Source of the DNA: Tubiluchus corallicola
Taxonomy: Eukaryota; Priapulida; Priapulimorpha; Priapulimorphida; Tubiluchidae
DNA length: 60,000 nt
Assembly (NCBI GenBank): GCA_030141605.1
Contig: JAQGDQ010000023.1
Location: 622,001-682,000 of the forward strand
Direction of reading: 5' to 3'
The position numbers and the translations under genes are program-made. The notes beneath the pieces were generated by a model that saw only the letters and a list, made by a program, of their open reading frames with translations, did no database searches and was not told where the DNA came from. This document shows positions 22,141 through 34,900 of this stretch, piece after piece. Positions within the stretch are counted from its first letter, which is position 1. Every line of letters starts with the position of its first letter.

Positions 22141-23676
22141 TATTGATTGGAATGAACGGAATAGGCTCTAATCAAGGATCAACCCTGTTGAAATCCCTTG
22201 ATCATCAAAGTTGGCTCCTATGGCATCCATTATTATCTATTTTATCTATTATTTAGGCTACTTCTATTAAGATCGTTACTTTCGTTGAGGTGTCGTTACT
22301 GCTTCCAAAAACCCCACAGTTTATTCATAGTACTCATCCTTCTGCAGCGTACCGTAGGTTTACCCTGGACATATATAAATGTAGAACAGCTACTTATATA
22401 TCCGATTTCTTTTCCGGGCTTCTGATGTATGGAATTCTCTCCAAAAAATGTTTCTTGAAAATTAACAAATTAGTTATACGAATTTCATTTTTCTGTGGAC
22501 ATGCATTCAATATCTTTACTTTTTTTTACTATATCCTTATAATCAATGCTGCCTTGTGTGACGAGTCTTATGGGATAAACAAAACAGCATTACGATGATG
22601 AAAAGCAGTAACTTGATTATTACTTTTTAAGTAAAACCTTTGCAAACAAAGAACGTGTAACCATGCGCTTAATGTCTTAACCTTGAAGTCAATTCTTTTT
22701 CATCATTGTTGTAGTTAATTTCATGCTTTGTTCCCTTCACTCGTCAATAATCACCTGAGAGACAGGGGCTTGCAGAGTCTGAAATAATTAGCAAATTTTC
22801 TGGTGTTGTATGGGCGTTGGTATCAGAGCAGAATTTGCAGTGTAACGGAATGACCTAGTCCCAGATTGACGCTATTACGGTACTATATCAGCTCATTGTT
22901 GTCGCTTTGACTTTATGAATGTCACATACCTACATTAGGAATCGTTTTTGAAGCGCAAAAGAAAGAGTTGATAAAGTGTGAAGATCATTTTCAACTCATC
23001 TTGATTTTGCTATGTCACGTTTGTTTGTTTTAATATTAAACTGCGCAGACGCTTGAACTCGAACGCCTGAATTTTATTCAGCACCTGTACATTGCACATT
23101 ATATTCTTTATTGTTCCTTAATAAAAGTGTAAAATTGTTTAGTTACTGGTGCGTAGATAAATTAATTAAGAACTTTGGAGGGCAAAATTAGTTTTCAGAA
23201 AACGTTTGTGTGTGACGGGCAGTAACTGACCGTGAAATGAAAAACATCCTTTCGTTATTGTTCGTTTCTTTTTGTTTTATCTATTATGTTATTTGCTTCT
23301 ATAATCCGTAAGTTTGGAAAATGATCCCTACTAACATGCAATTTGTATCTTACTACATAGTTCATTTGAACCAACTTTGAATTTACGCATTTTGTCGAAA
23401 TATTATATATTTTGCATATAATAAACATGCGAAGTAAGATAAAGAAGACGGACTAGGCCGTTAGACAATCAGAGATTGTAAATGAAAAGACAACATTAGA
23501 TAAGTAGTACCCAGTTTATCTAGGAGCCGTCTTCATTGTTCAAATTAGCAGTCTTGGATATTAGCTAACTAAACCCTGGATGCTGGACACCAAAGAATAG
23601 CATATTTGAAATTTCGCTTGTTGGCGATAGTGAAAAAAGCTCAGCTGTATTCTGGTAATGTGGCAGTTTCTGACCA

Positions 23677-23990
23677 CAAGACCGTCTTAACAGCATTGTA
23701 GGCCCCCGGGCAAAGCTCTACCTACACACTGGGCCCTCTACCTACACAGTAAGTCACAGGACTAAAAATGCAAATGGTCGATAAAATTAAACGTATATTT
23801 ATTGTATTGGTACTTCCAGCAAAATCAGTGTTAAAACAGAAAGTAACGTGCAGTACAGCAAATTACTTGACATTAATCAACACAAACGTTTTAACAATAT
23901 AACATAAACATTGAAAAGCACATACATAGAATAACATGGGGTCCCTGTGCTCGTGGGGCTCGCGGGCAACTGCCCAGTGGGCCGGCCCTG
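23677..23990. mobile_element. Short hAT-like non-autonomous element
   Basis: About 313 bases with ends CAAGACCG (left) and CAGGGCCG (right, reverse complement), typical of hAT elements. It is flanked by the direct repeat CTGACCAC at 23670-23677 and 23991-23998, the 8-base target duplication expected of hAT. The ends are G+C-rich and there is no transposase. Confidence 0.7.
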
Positions 23991-25414
23991 CTGACCACAG
24001 CCTTGCAACATCCAAGATGTTTTTTGACGTACACTTATCCCATGTAAGAACCATATATATACTTACGTTCATGTTTTCATACTCATAGTTAAATGGGCAA
24101 TTATTAATTCTATAGATACAATTTTAGTGTGACGCAAATTTGACACTTGACAACAACGGCAATTCATCTGACAAATCCGTTGTTTTGTGGAAGGAGTGAG
24201 TTGGATTCAGAAAGTTTCTTCTATTAATTCAGGGAAACATCAAAAACTTAAACAAATCCTATTTACCTGCGATATGCTTCTCTTGAGGAGGCATTGAGAC
24301 AAAGTATCTGCTTCCATTTCCAATTTTCTCATTGAAGGTATTTTTGAGACTTTTTTCGTGCTCATGATGTAAAATTACATGTAGTTTGTCCGATTAAATG
24401 TCGTTTTTCATAACAACTAATGTAAGCAAAAAATCATGCTTCACCATGAACCTCCACAAAGTTAATCTGTAAAGTTCAGGCTAACAGTGAAGATCTTGTA
24501 TGCCCTAAGCATTTTATCTAGTGTCTCCTTGAATGATCCTATAGGAACGTGTCGAGAAGCGCACAACTTTTTTGTTGAATCTCAATATTTCGATCTGCCT
24601 TCGAGTACTGCCTAATACGTTTACATTCAGAACTCATTACTGACTACATATAGTTCTTTTTCGGTAAACAAAAAGTTTAACTTTTTAGTCTCAAAACAGA
24701 TCTTTTATCAGGTTCTTTTGCACTAATGGGTTAAAGTTGACAATTCTTAATTTTTTAAAAACTGATTACACAAAGTTTCAAATTGCATTTCTATGTCATC
24801 ATTACGCGACGTGTCAAAGTATTTTCTTTTATTTACATTCTAATAAGCGGTCTTAAAATGCTGCTTGTTTATTTTTTTATTTAAAGTTTATTTCAACACA
24901 AAAATGTTATATAAAAGCTAAAATTCAAGAAAGTTTTAAAAACTAAGAAATGCTACATGTCGTGCATTATTAAAAGAGCTACCGAAACTTACAGCCGTTT
25001 CTGCAATGCAGTACGCAATTGGAAGAATGTTACAAGAAAATACAATGATTGTTAACTTGTCGCCAAATCTACTTTGCGCTCCACAGGTGCGAGCAAAGGT
25101 GGAAAAATTTAGGACCACCGACGTGAACCAGTGAACAGACTGCTGAGGTCAGGTAAAATTTTTGCCCAGTGCAGAGAGACTGGGTGAATTTGGGGTATGG
25201 GACTTGAGAAAAGGAGAAAATTTGATGGTTTTCGAAAGGACCTGCTGCAGCAATGTGTACTGCGTCAAAAAAACACATGAGAGATAACTGTCTTGGAGAA
25301 GATGATGGCGAACACAACCATTTTTGGGTGACCAAGAAATGAATGCTAAGTGTAATGGCCACGTCATCAAGAACAACAAGTCGTTGGGAAAACAATCAGA
25401 GAAAAACAGTTCCT

Positions 25415-25490
25415 CAATATAAAATGGTGGATGAATAATATTAAGGAGTTGACTGGGAAAGCATTGGCAGACTTTACAATACTGATAATA
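25415..25490 (+). mobile_element. Fragment of LINE polymerase C terminus
   Basis: The plus strand reads KWWMNNIKELTGKALADFT, like the RW.DDIKEWTG..LAEA block at the end of many non-LTR polymerases. Sequence just upstream (25069-25410) is less A+T-rich and may be part of the same copy, but its frames are broken. Confidence 0.4.
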
Positions 25491-26298
25491 ATAAAATCAG
25501 TTGCGGCTACAATGAGTTATTTTAGCTGAAGTAACTAATTTCTAGTTTGAGAAATTTTCGTTATTTTTTTTATTAACAAGTATGTATAAAGTATTTCAAA
25601 TCAACTGAACGAAGTCTAGTTCAGTACGCATGAGTGCCGGATGATTAAGTTAATATTTAGCTTAATAACTTTCATTAACAACTGTTGAAAGGAGAAGTAA
25701 CTGCTCAATGTATAAAATTATGGCGAAACTAAATAATTTTGCTTCTTTCCAACCAATCTGCGTTCCGAGCTTCCTAGGGTGAAACCTAGTTAGCTTAATA
25801 GTTCATCCGCAACTGTTCCTCGAGTCGAAGTTGGAACGGGTTTCAAATTCTAAGGCAATGACCATGACACCCTTGAACTTGACTGGCTATGGTAAAATTG
25901 GTAAAATATGTGGTAAAATAACAATTTTACGCAAGATTTATCTACTTCATTAGGACTGAGCAGGCGTTTAATTGTGACAGATTTAAACGAATTGTTACAT
26001 ACCCAAGAAACGCAGGGCGTCCAGATGGATAGAAAGAAAAAACATAAATTTTGTCACACTTCCAACCATTTGACCATTTGAAGGAGTGCAAATCATTTGA
26101 TATTCATGTATGATAAAGAATAACTTCACAGTAAAAGCGTACTGCTAGAGTGCATTGTAAAATATGATAAGGATCAATGTTCCGTCTCCTTTATTTTTAG
26201 GGATCTGGATAAGCGCCCTACAAGCAGTTATCATTGCGAAACTTTTGTGGAGTTTTTTTGGAAAAAAAGGTAACTGAATAGTGTTAAATTAGTGCAGT

Positions 26299-26499
26299 CA
26301 ATAAATAAATAAATAAATCGGTCCACCAAACACAGACAGACAGATAGACAGACACACAGACAGACAGACAGGTAGACAGACAAAGACAGATAGAGAGACA
26401 CACAGATAGACAGACGGACGGACGGACAGACAGACAGACACAGAGAGAGACACACAGACAGACAGACGGACGGACAGACAGACAGATAGACGGAGAGAC

Positions 26500-26556
<57 letters not shown>

Positions 26557-26760
26557 CAGGCAGGCAGGTAGGCAGACAGACAGATAGAGACACAGACAAA
26601 CAGACGAACAAACAATCACACATACATACATACTCACATACAATTTAATCATGCAAGCGTATGCACTTAGGCAAGCAAGCAAACAAACAAGTATACGAAC
26701 AAGCAAATTGATACTCTAAAGCAAGCAAGTATGCAAACAAACAAATAAAGAAAAATCAAA
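26299..26760. repeat. Tetranucleotide field (AAAT)n, (CAGA)n, (CAAA/GCAA)n
   Basis: A short (AAAT) run at 26299-26317 is followed by about 300 bases of (CAGA)n with GATA, CGGA and GGCA variants, then loose CAAA/GCAA/CATA tetramers to about 26760. Several long open frames on the minus strand (Cys/Leu/Ser-rich) are by-products of this array. Confidence 0.9.
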
Positions 26761-27116
26761 CAAGGGGGACGAAGAAATAAACAAATTATCTACCAAAAAT
26801 ATAAATGACGAGCCGAAAACATGTGGCTCTATATTAATAAAGCCGTACAGTAAATCTTAATTGTTTGACTAAACTGTTTTTAATTAAACGACTCATTAAA
26901 GTCATGTGCAGAATAAAGATTTTTCATATTTTTTCAGTCGTTACACAGGAAACTGTCTTTTACTTAAAATCAACATTCAAATTTTTTTAGAAGCTCTTGA
27001 ATTTTCCCAGTTTTTTTGTCAAAATACTGCAGAGTTACGGCAAAGCACAGCAAAAAGCGAAGCGAGTGATATCTGGGTTAAACACTCTAATTGGGTTAGT
27101 GAAAGTTGTGGGACGG

Positions 27117-27127
27117 TATATATAAAG
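27117..27127 (+). promoter_or_regulatory. TATA box of ZP-domain gene
   Basis: TATATATAAAG in a locally less A+T-rich stretch, followed about 100 bases later by a good donor (GAAG|GTAATT at 27232). It is the only TATA-plus-donor arrangement I see upstream of the ZP coding start, whose exon needs an upstream non-coding exon. Confidence 0.45.
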
Positions 27128-27145
27128 CAAGCTGTCGGTAGAAAA

Positions 27146-27232
27146 TGAATGACATTGCAAACACTTCGCGGACAACCGTGGTGTCAATTTTCTGTGATTT
27201 TGTGCTATATGACGGTGGACTAAAATCTGAAG
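27146..27232 (+). other. Probable 5' non-coding exon of ZP-domain gene
   Basis: Inferred from the TATA box about 30 bases before it, the donor after 27232, and the acceptor at 28921-28922 lying one base before the ZP start codon. If transcription begins slightly upstream, an ATG at 27145 opens a short frame that would end at a TGA overlapping the ZP ATG after splicing. Confidence 0.4.
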
Positions 27233-28923
27233 GTAATTATTCCATTTTACTAATATAAGCGATGATTGAAAGGTTAATTAATAAAGCACAATTAAAGAAA
27301 AATCGTTCTTTATTTTAAAAGTATTTTTAATCTAGAATATTTGAAACTTATTTGAAAATTTGCTTTATCTGTTTAAATGTAATTAAGAAAAAATGTTATT
27401 AACACTTTACTATTGTTACTATGTTTTGAACTACTTTTGTGGACATAATTACAATTAATGTTTTTGCTATGTTCCCAATATTCGTGGGTGTAGGCCTACT
27501 GAAACAGCAAATTATTCCAAACCGGTATTTGGGCCTCTGTAACTGTTTATCTTGTTGCATAATTAAACTGACAAGCTTGCAAAGTCTTATCCACTTTCTG
27601 ACTGCTTAATAAAAGAGTTTATTAAGAAGAATCAGAAAGCTACTATGCCTATTTCCACTATGTTCAGCAGACCAAACGCTTTGATTACTCTGCTACTCAA
27701 GCCAATTAATCTACACATAATTACAATCTAGCTGCAGCTCTCCCGAGTGCTGGATTTTAGCGTTTAAATTATTCAGTGTGGGAATCCCACATGAGCAGTG
27801 AAACTGTTCGTCCAAAACATGCAGTTAGACCTGTAAATTCCTAAGGGTATCTAAATTTTCTTATCTAAGAATCAGTGCTACTTAATCTGTATATGCATTC
27901 ACTTTCATATGCACACATGCTTTCACTTTCTGCACTTAATCTTCTTATACGAGCATCATGTTACTCAGTTTAAGAACCAAAACTATTCCGTGTGTTGGAT
28001 ATTTAAATTAGTCAGTACCCTGAACACTTAAGTCTACTCTGTCAAAATACTCTAATCACTTCATCTATCGAGCTTTTATGCCTCCCTACTCTAAGTTACT
28101 GCACGCTAAATCCTTTAGCTGTTGAGTACACACACCAAACTCAAGTGCCTAACTGCGCAAAACAACCATTGTAAAAAAACTCTCAATCCTAAAAACAGAT
28201 GACTGCATGGCTGGCACCACAATGGAAAGGACCAGACACTTTCAAAAGAACGAACCAAACATGAGCCAGTCTTTCAGTATTGAGACTTAAGATGAACTAC
28301 AATACCCAGACGTTCACAAATAAACTACTTTCAAAGAGTAGAGACTGCTAGGAAGTTATTCAATGCATGGAGAATTCCTGACTATACATCTTGTGAACTG
28401 AAGCTGTTCAATGGAAAATCTCGAGTACGAAATTTGAATTCCGAGATTATTTAACCCATACTGTTAAATAAATAATACTTAATTACTATAATGAAAGATT
28501 GACATAACTGTCAATAGTCCATCATTTGCAACAGTCAGAAATGAAAACGAGTGAAATTGCAACAAGGGAAATATCGGAAATATCCCCATTTTCTGCTATC
28601 TCCTTCAGAGAAGCGTTTGTTGGCACAAGAATATTGCCTAAGATCGAAAATATCTCCAGTATATTATTATTTTTGTTGAATACAAATGAAACCAATTGTT
28701 TTACTCTTGTACGTGAGAACCGAACCGCAGGAATAAATTTTACCGCACCGCATTGCTTTCCACACGAACAATACGTCATTCTAACAAACTTTACAACTTT
28801 TTACAGACTGCCCACTAATTATTATCAGCGAACATTGATTTTTGCATTGATTTGGACATAGGCAATAATACTGCTTAATAACACGTAAAACTAATAATAA
28901 TTATACAGAACTTTGTTTCCAGA

Positions 28924-28959
28924 ATGAACAGGATAACGGCATTGTGGTTGCTGTGTTTG
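28924..28959 (+). CDS. ZP gene coding exon 1 (signal peptide)
   Basis: MNRITALWLLCL, then donor TTG|GTGAGT. Preceded by TTTGTTTCCAG and a single A, so the exon starts one base before the ATG. The hydrophobic run joins AAYA of exon 2 to make the signal peptide. Confidence 0.8.
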
Positions 28960-31900
28960 GTGAGTGTCAGATTTTTATACTTGTAATTTAATGTAAAGAT
29001 TGTGAAGAGGACTACAGTTAAAATTGGTATCATGTAATACAATACGTGGGTGAACTAGTGACGTACCTGAATGCTGACTTAACATATTGTTTTTTCAACC
29101 CTGTTAGATATTTTGAATGCTTTAGGTATACAGGGTACTATTTGTTTGACTGTTTGTGTGGCGAAAAGCAATTTGTATTGCAAAAGTTTGGACTGTACTA
29201 CTGACAATCGTAAATATTAAATATTAGATTTTACATATCTTGTTAAGGCTGTTTATTAACATCGACTGAAATTATCAGCATTATATCGTCATACCTGTCT
29301 TCATGAACTCATCTTTTTAAGATTTTTTAAAGCAGTTAATGGCGTTAATTGACTTCTGAGTTATAAGACAGCTTTAAAACTCGGTTTCGTTTCTAGGCCT
29401 GCCATGAGTTTTTCATCTACTTAATTAGTTAGGTTTCGTTTGCTTATAAGCATTTTATATAAACTTGAAATAACGTGGGTTCAATCGACGATCCTTGCCG
29501 CACACCATCTGTGAGTTCTAATCAAAAGCCAGTCCTACACAAGGGTTACGATGCTATTTTCTTCTAGTTACGTAGCTGAAAATAAGGAAATGTTACTGCT
29601 CTTGCATAGTATAAGCCACTATTTTTCTATTATTAGTTGGAAGACGTACATTCAAAGGCATAGAATTATTACCATTATTTCCAACATGTTTCCAGAAATA
29701 GTCGCAACATGCTGCATTTTCTAGATCGGGTGTAGCTTCTTCCTTGTTGCGTAATCACGTCGGAAATAGAGCTAATGTAAATTGATAAAACTACCACAAA
29801 GCTTTTAAAACTACAGTATATACCTTAGCGAGGTGACGTAAATGTCAATTCTGATATGCTTTTGCACTGCAGCTCTCCTATGGTGTGATCGTGACCTCAA
29901 TACAGTTTCAACTCGAAGCAATGGTGATAATAAAAATTTAATGACTTTGCAACAGTAGAGTTTTTAATTATCTGCAAGCAACCATTATTGGTTACCATTA
30001 TTATTGCAACACCGATAATGAAAACGGCTTTTCTAAACCCCCCCCCCCCCGATCAGTATAACATACTGATTTTACTACTGCTGACCTTACTGACATAGTG
30101 GTCAGAGCATAACGTTGCTAGTTAAATTCTTTATGAAGTGTTACAAAAGGTATGAACCGAGTTTCGCAACAGACCAAGTTTCTTTTCATTCGCAAAGTAT
30201 TTTGAAGATTTGTTAAAACTGTTAACGACTTTACGGCGTCGAACTTTTCCAGTGACTATGAATTTTAGTTATATAACAATAAAGTGTTTGAACCTTTAGC
30301 ATAAAACTTTCTATGGCAGAAAAGCTTATATACCTTACGGAGTTATCTGTGCCAAATGGCGATATTTTAGTCATCGAATGTTAAAGCAAAATTTGCTATT
30401 TTGGTTAAGTTATGAAAAGATAATTTTTTTAAACAACAAAAATAGTACTGACAGATAAAAATTCAAGTATGTCAGCTCCCGAATAGCCACTGGCGCCTTT
30501 ATAAGAAAGACACGAGTTTTTTAATCCTAAAATTTACACAGACTTTCTGCTTACAGACTTACGGTAAGTTGATATAATTGTGGACATCCGAAATATACAG
30601 TAAACAATAAAATGTTATGTAAGCATACATGTAGAACGATCAGTAAAAAACTACAACGTGTTAGGAAGTTGTGTTAAAGTAACGCTATAACTGTTTTACA
30701 CATTAAGAAGGAACTGTTACATAATAGTCAGTTTTTTGATAACAGAAATCATGGTTATCTCTAGCGTAGACTACAATAATTAAACTTCGAGCACACATTT
30801 GACCAGAAAAATAGTCAGTAATACTATGGGAAGTAGGGCGAGATTGAAAAGGTACTTTCTAATTGTCAACTTTAACTGGAATTTCATATTTTAAAATTTC
30901 TAGAAATTTTGTCAAGGTAGCCTGCTGGGACATAAGAAAGTAGGTAATTTATCTTTAATGGAAACAACCCTAGATTTTAATAAGCTTGGGTAAATTGGCA
31001 AGAAATTGGCATGTTTCTCCTCAAACTGTAGCACTCATGAGCACGAACACAAAGGCTTCTTTTGCGATTTAAAGGAAAACCGCACCCAATCTTAGACTGT
31101 AGGTCAAAACAACCTAATCTTTAAGATATTGACAGGAAACAAACTATTTTTTCAAAAGTGATTTACTTGAAAGAATTATTATCACACAAACACAATTACG
31201 CGTTCGCGCCCCTAGTTCTTCGCTGTTACATGCATTTCGCAATTCTCTAGTTAGACAGGCACTAGCGCTTGCATTTCGGAAACACATTGCACAAAAACAG
31301 GTGCTGTACCTCTCAATTCAGATGTGTTAGTTTGTGACGAATTACACACGTTCGACTGCTCATGCGTGAGTACAGCGGTAAATTTGAATTTTCGTCTTAA
31401 AATAGTTATCTAGAACATGGTTAGTTTTAGTACAACCCTGAATATCTTACAGTAACACTGTACTTCAATTTTCGCTTTTGCAAATACGTGCATCACGCTC
31501 GCGGAATATTTTTGCTATTGAAAATTATGTTCGTTTACGATGTCATCAATAGTTAGTTAAGATTTTAATCTATTATTTAATTATCTAAAACGCGTTAATT
31601 GTTTTAAAATGTATACTTTTTGTCGGACTTGAAATGGGGTAGCATAAGAAAAATCATCCTGTCTTCCTGAGATTTGCCTGCAAAACCATTTGCTTTTCAT
31701 TGGAGAGGAGTAATTTTTGCACATTACGTGTTTGTTATCTTAATAAAATTGGCTGTCTGAAAAACGAATTTATTGAGTAATTTTTACAAAAATTCCTGTT
31801 TTGATGAGCAAAAAAGTTAATTTTCAGTAACTCACCAAAAAGTTTACTAATAAATGCTAATAAATTAAAAAAACTAAATTTAGTTTAAGAATGACGACGA

Positions 31901-34900
31901 CAATGACAGCTTCAACGGTTAAAAAAATTACTAAGAATTATTGGGCTCACAAAAAAATCCACCAGATTGCAGTTACTAAAAGCGGACCTACGTTGTAAGA
32001 TCTATGGGCTGAGTAAAAAGTTGGCATTTCCACAATTGATGAACTGCCGTCGTCGGTCTCTTCACTTTCGATCTTAGTATTTTGTATAGTTTGGACAATT
32101 TTAAGCGAGAGTGACCAATTTCAGGTCATCGCATTTTGCTAGTAATGAGAGAAAATAATACGCCTAAGGCTAATTGTTTACCAGCAGGAATGTAGACCGG
32201 ACCATTTTAAAGCCTGTCGGTAAAGAAGCACATTTTCTCTAGCCTACTTAAAAGCAAAAATAGTTTTGTTGCTACCTAAATTATATTGTAATTTCGCATT
32301 CTTTACACTTTGAGAATCTCTGACATTACGTTCCAAGAATATCAATTATTTAGACATAATTCTGTTTTTGTAGACTCTAGTGTTTATTTATTAAAAGAGA
32401 TGAAAGTGACAAATAGCAGTGCACATTTTTACTAGCAAATAAATCTTTGACGAAATAAAACTGACTTTAATGAAATATAGTGATATTGTACGTCTGCAGG
32501 CCATGGGGTGGCACTAATTCTTTATGTGCAGCACGCAATAATTTGTGCATCTTTAATTAAAACAAAATTTTCCATCAGTTATATAAGTGTTACTTGCCTG
32601 CTAAATTTTGTGGTTGAGCAATAATGGAATTTAAAAAATTTAATTTTTAATTGATAAACTAACTAATTATTTAAAATGCAAGAAACGTCCTGTTCTGCTT
32701 TGGAACATAATCAGTCGAACCTGCAACAGATTCAAATAAAATCATTTCCGATTACTTTTAAATGTGCAAGGTGCATTTAAAACTTATATTAGCTGCAGGT
32801 CAGTAATTACAAGCATTTTGTATATTGTATACAGAAATTAGTTTGCTATCAAGTAATTGAAACTGAATTACATAGTTTCCCGACTCTGTCATGTGATGCG
32901 CGCAAGCGTAGAAGCGTGAAATAAGTGTCCTATAGTGTAAAACTTATATTAGCTGCAGGTCAGTAATGACAGATATTTTGTATTTTGTCTCGAAGTATCA
33001 ATAGGCACAACACAAATAACAGGTTGTGAGTTTAACGGTCTGAGGTAATGCCATGCTTTCCTACCATTCAATTGTCTATGAAGTTAAAAACGTAATTACG
33101 GCCTATTTTCCACCGAATGCGGTCCGAAATATTTGGCATACATTTTGACCAACGCACACAACAGTGAAGCACTAAAGTATAGAATATCGCTAGTTATTAG
33201 ACCATTGTCATTATAAACTGTATATAGTTCAGTCATGTTGTATTGCTCAGATGAACTGCAAGCTCCCATTCTCATTTACAGTTACAGGTCTGAGCATTTC
33301 TTCAGTTTTAGTGTTTTGTTATTGAGTTGCCATTGTGAAGTTTAGAGACCTTACTGCAACAAGAAATGAATGCAAACATTGGTATAATTACTAGTGCTTG
33401 TGGCAAAAAAAGAATCATTGCCAAAATTGTGGCAGGCGATACATGAGAGAACCAGTTTCTATGAATCTGGGAATCATACTGTTTTTTCAGTGCAAACCAT
33501 CGCTTCAGCAAAAAATACCGTTGTAAATGCTAAAAATTAAGCCGTAAGAAGTAGCCAGTAAATTTATGACACTGCAACTACCCAAGCATATTTAAATTTC
33601 ACTCTTTTGATTTTTTTATAATGGTTTTTGGGCCTTTGTAGTTGCAGCGACATAAATGTATTGATTATTTTTTAGATTAATTTCTAGCTTTGATAATGAC
33701 ATTTTCTCCCGAAACCATTGTCTGCACTCAGCAAACAACGTGATTGACCGTCATGTTTCGAAAAAAAGAAAAAATTTACAATCATAATTGTACAAACAAA
33801 ATAGTTATAAGACAAAATAACGAATGTGATAAAAACAGTGTCAGCATGTGAACGATACTGTTCATGGGGGAGTCATGGCTTACATACAAACGCCATATGT
33901 AAGCGTAACAAAAGTGTATATTGCGCAAAATTGACGAGAAATAAGTCATGCGTTTGACAGGTTAGACGATTCGAGCCATTAGTAATGACAGTTACAATGA
34001 TTATCACTATATTATTAGAAATTTAAAGTACTCGAACGTATTTGCTGCTCTTCAAACATAGATTTTTCAATCGTTTTTGACATCCGTTAAAACTTTTTAT
34101 ATCCTACTTTTGTATCCTACAGTTAAAACTATTTACGTACTTTTGTAATACTAGCAGACATCGTTAGTGTCTTGTTTAAACTATTAAAACGTAAAATTAT
34201 TCAAGCTGTGCACGAAAAAATAATTTGCCCAATTAAAAAATGTTTTACATTAACGAAACTGCCTTGTGTAACAGCCAGCATAATGACACCAAAATTTTAT
34301 TAATTCATGTTATTGTAATAAATGCAGCGCGCGGAGTTAGTAATACCATGCGTGAGGCTATAATTATGTTAATAGACCAACGTCATCTTACTCACTGTTT
34401 CAATGGCAAGTACATAAGAAACTTGACCCACTTACCAACAAGAAGAAATAATTATCTGTTCATCAATAATAATTTGTCTCGACAGCACGCACCACTACAC
34501 CAGTGTGGTTTAAGTGAAAGTTTTTTGCCGTATCTAAGTATTTTTTATTCCGTACCCCTAGGCTGACTAATGAGTTAGGAAACTAATCTTCACATGCATA
34601 GCAAAAACGTTGAGTTGGGGTTTCTAACTAAAATTGAAAAAAATGGAATAATACTCGTACTATAATTTTGTACTACAAATTTACAGTTAGGCATTAGTTA
34701 CATATATATTATAAAACATTCGTTGTTTTTCCATTGTATTATTATTTAGACGCAGAATATTATAAGTTTAAAATTCATTAAACGCCCTAGCCATACCTAC
34801 ATTGAAACTGATTTCTAAGCTTGGTTTTACTGAAACGTATAAGAGAAATACTAATGTAGTTGTTAATGTAATTAAGCCTTATATACTTGCTGTTCTACTT

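Larger units (their letters stand above)
14000..27116. other. 13-kb gene desert between tetraspanin and ZP genes
   Basis: No exon chain or family match was found on either strand. Identified contents are listed separately: tRNA-like sequence (15745-15885), LINE remnants (16790-17535, 25415-25490), two foldback elements with telomere-like tracts (18656-18797, 19047-20085), a 33-base duplication, an AATAG array, a hAT-like element and a tetranucleotide field. An AT palindrome lies at about 14058-14092. The 16140-16700 stretch is less A+T-rich but its frames are broken. Confidence 0.5.

Noticed and set aside
21840-22175. Minus-strand frame with repeated Ser-Ile-Leu-Phe-Tyr
   Set aside because: Product of the GAATA microsatellite; flanks have no family features.
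26231-26706. Three long overlapping minus-strand open frames rich in Cys, Leu, Ser and Val
   Set aside because: They are translations of the (CAGA)n/(CTGT)n array in different frames; a tetranucleotide repeat keeps all frames open without selection.
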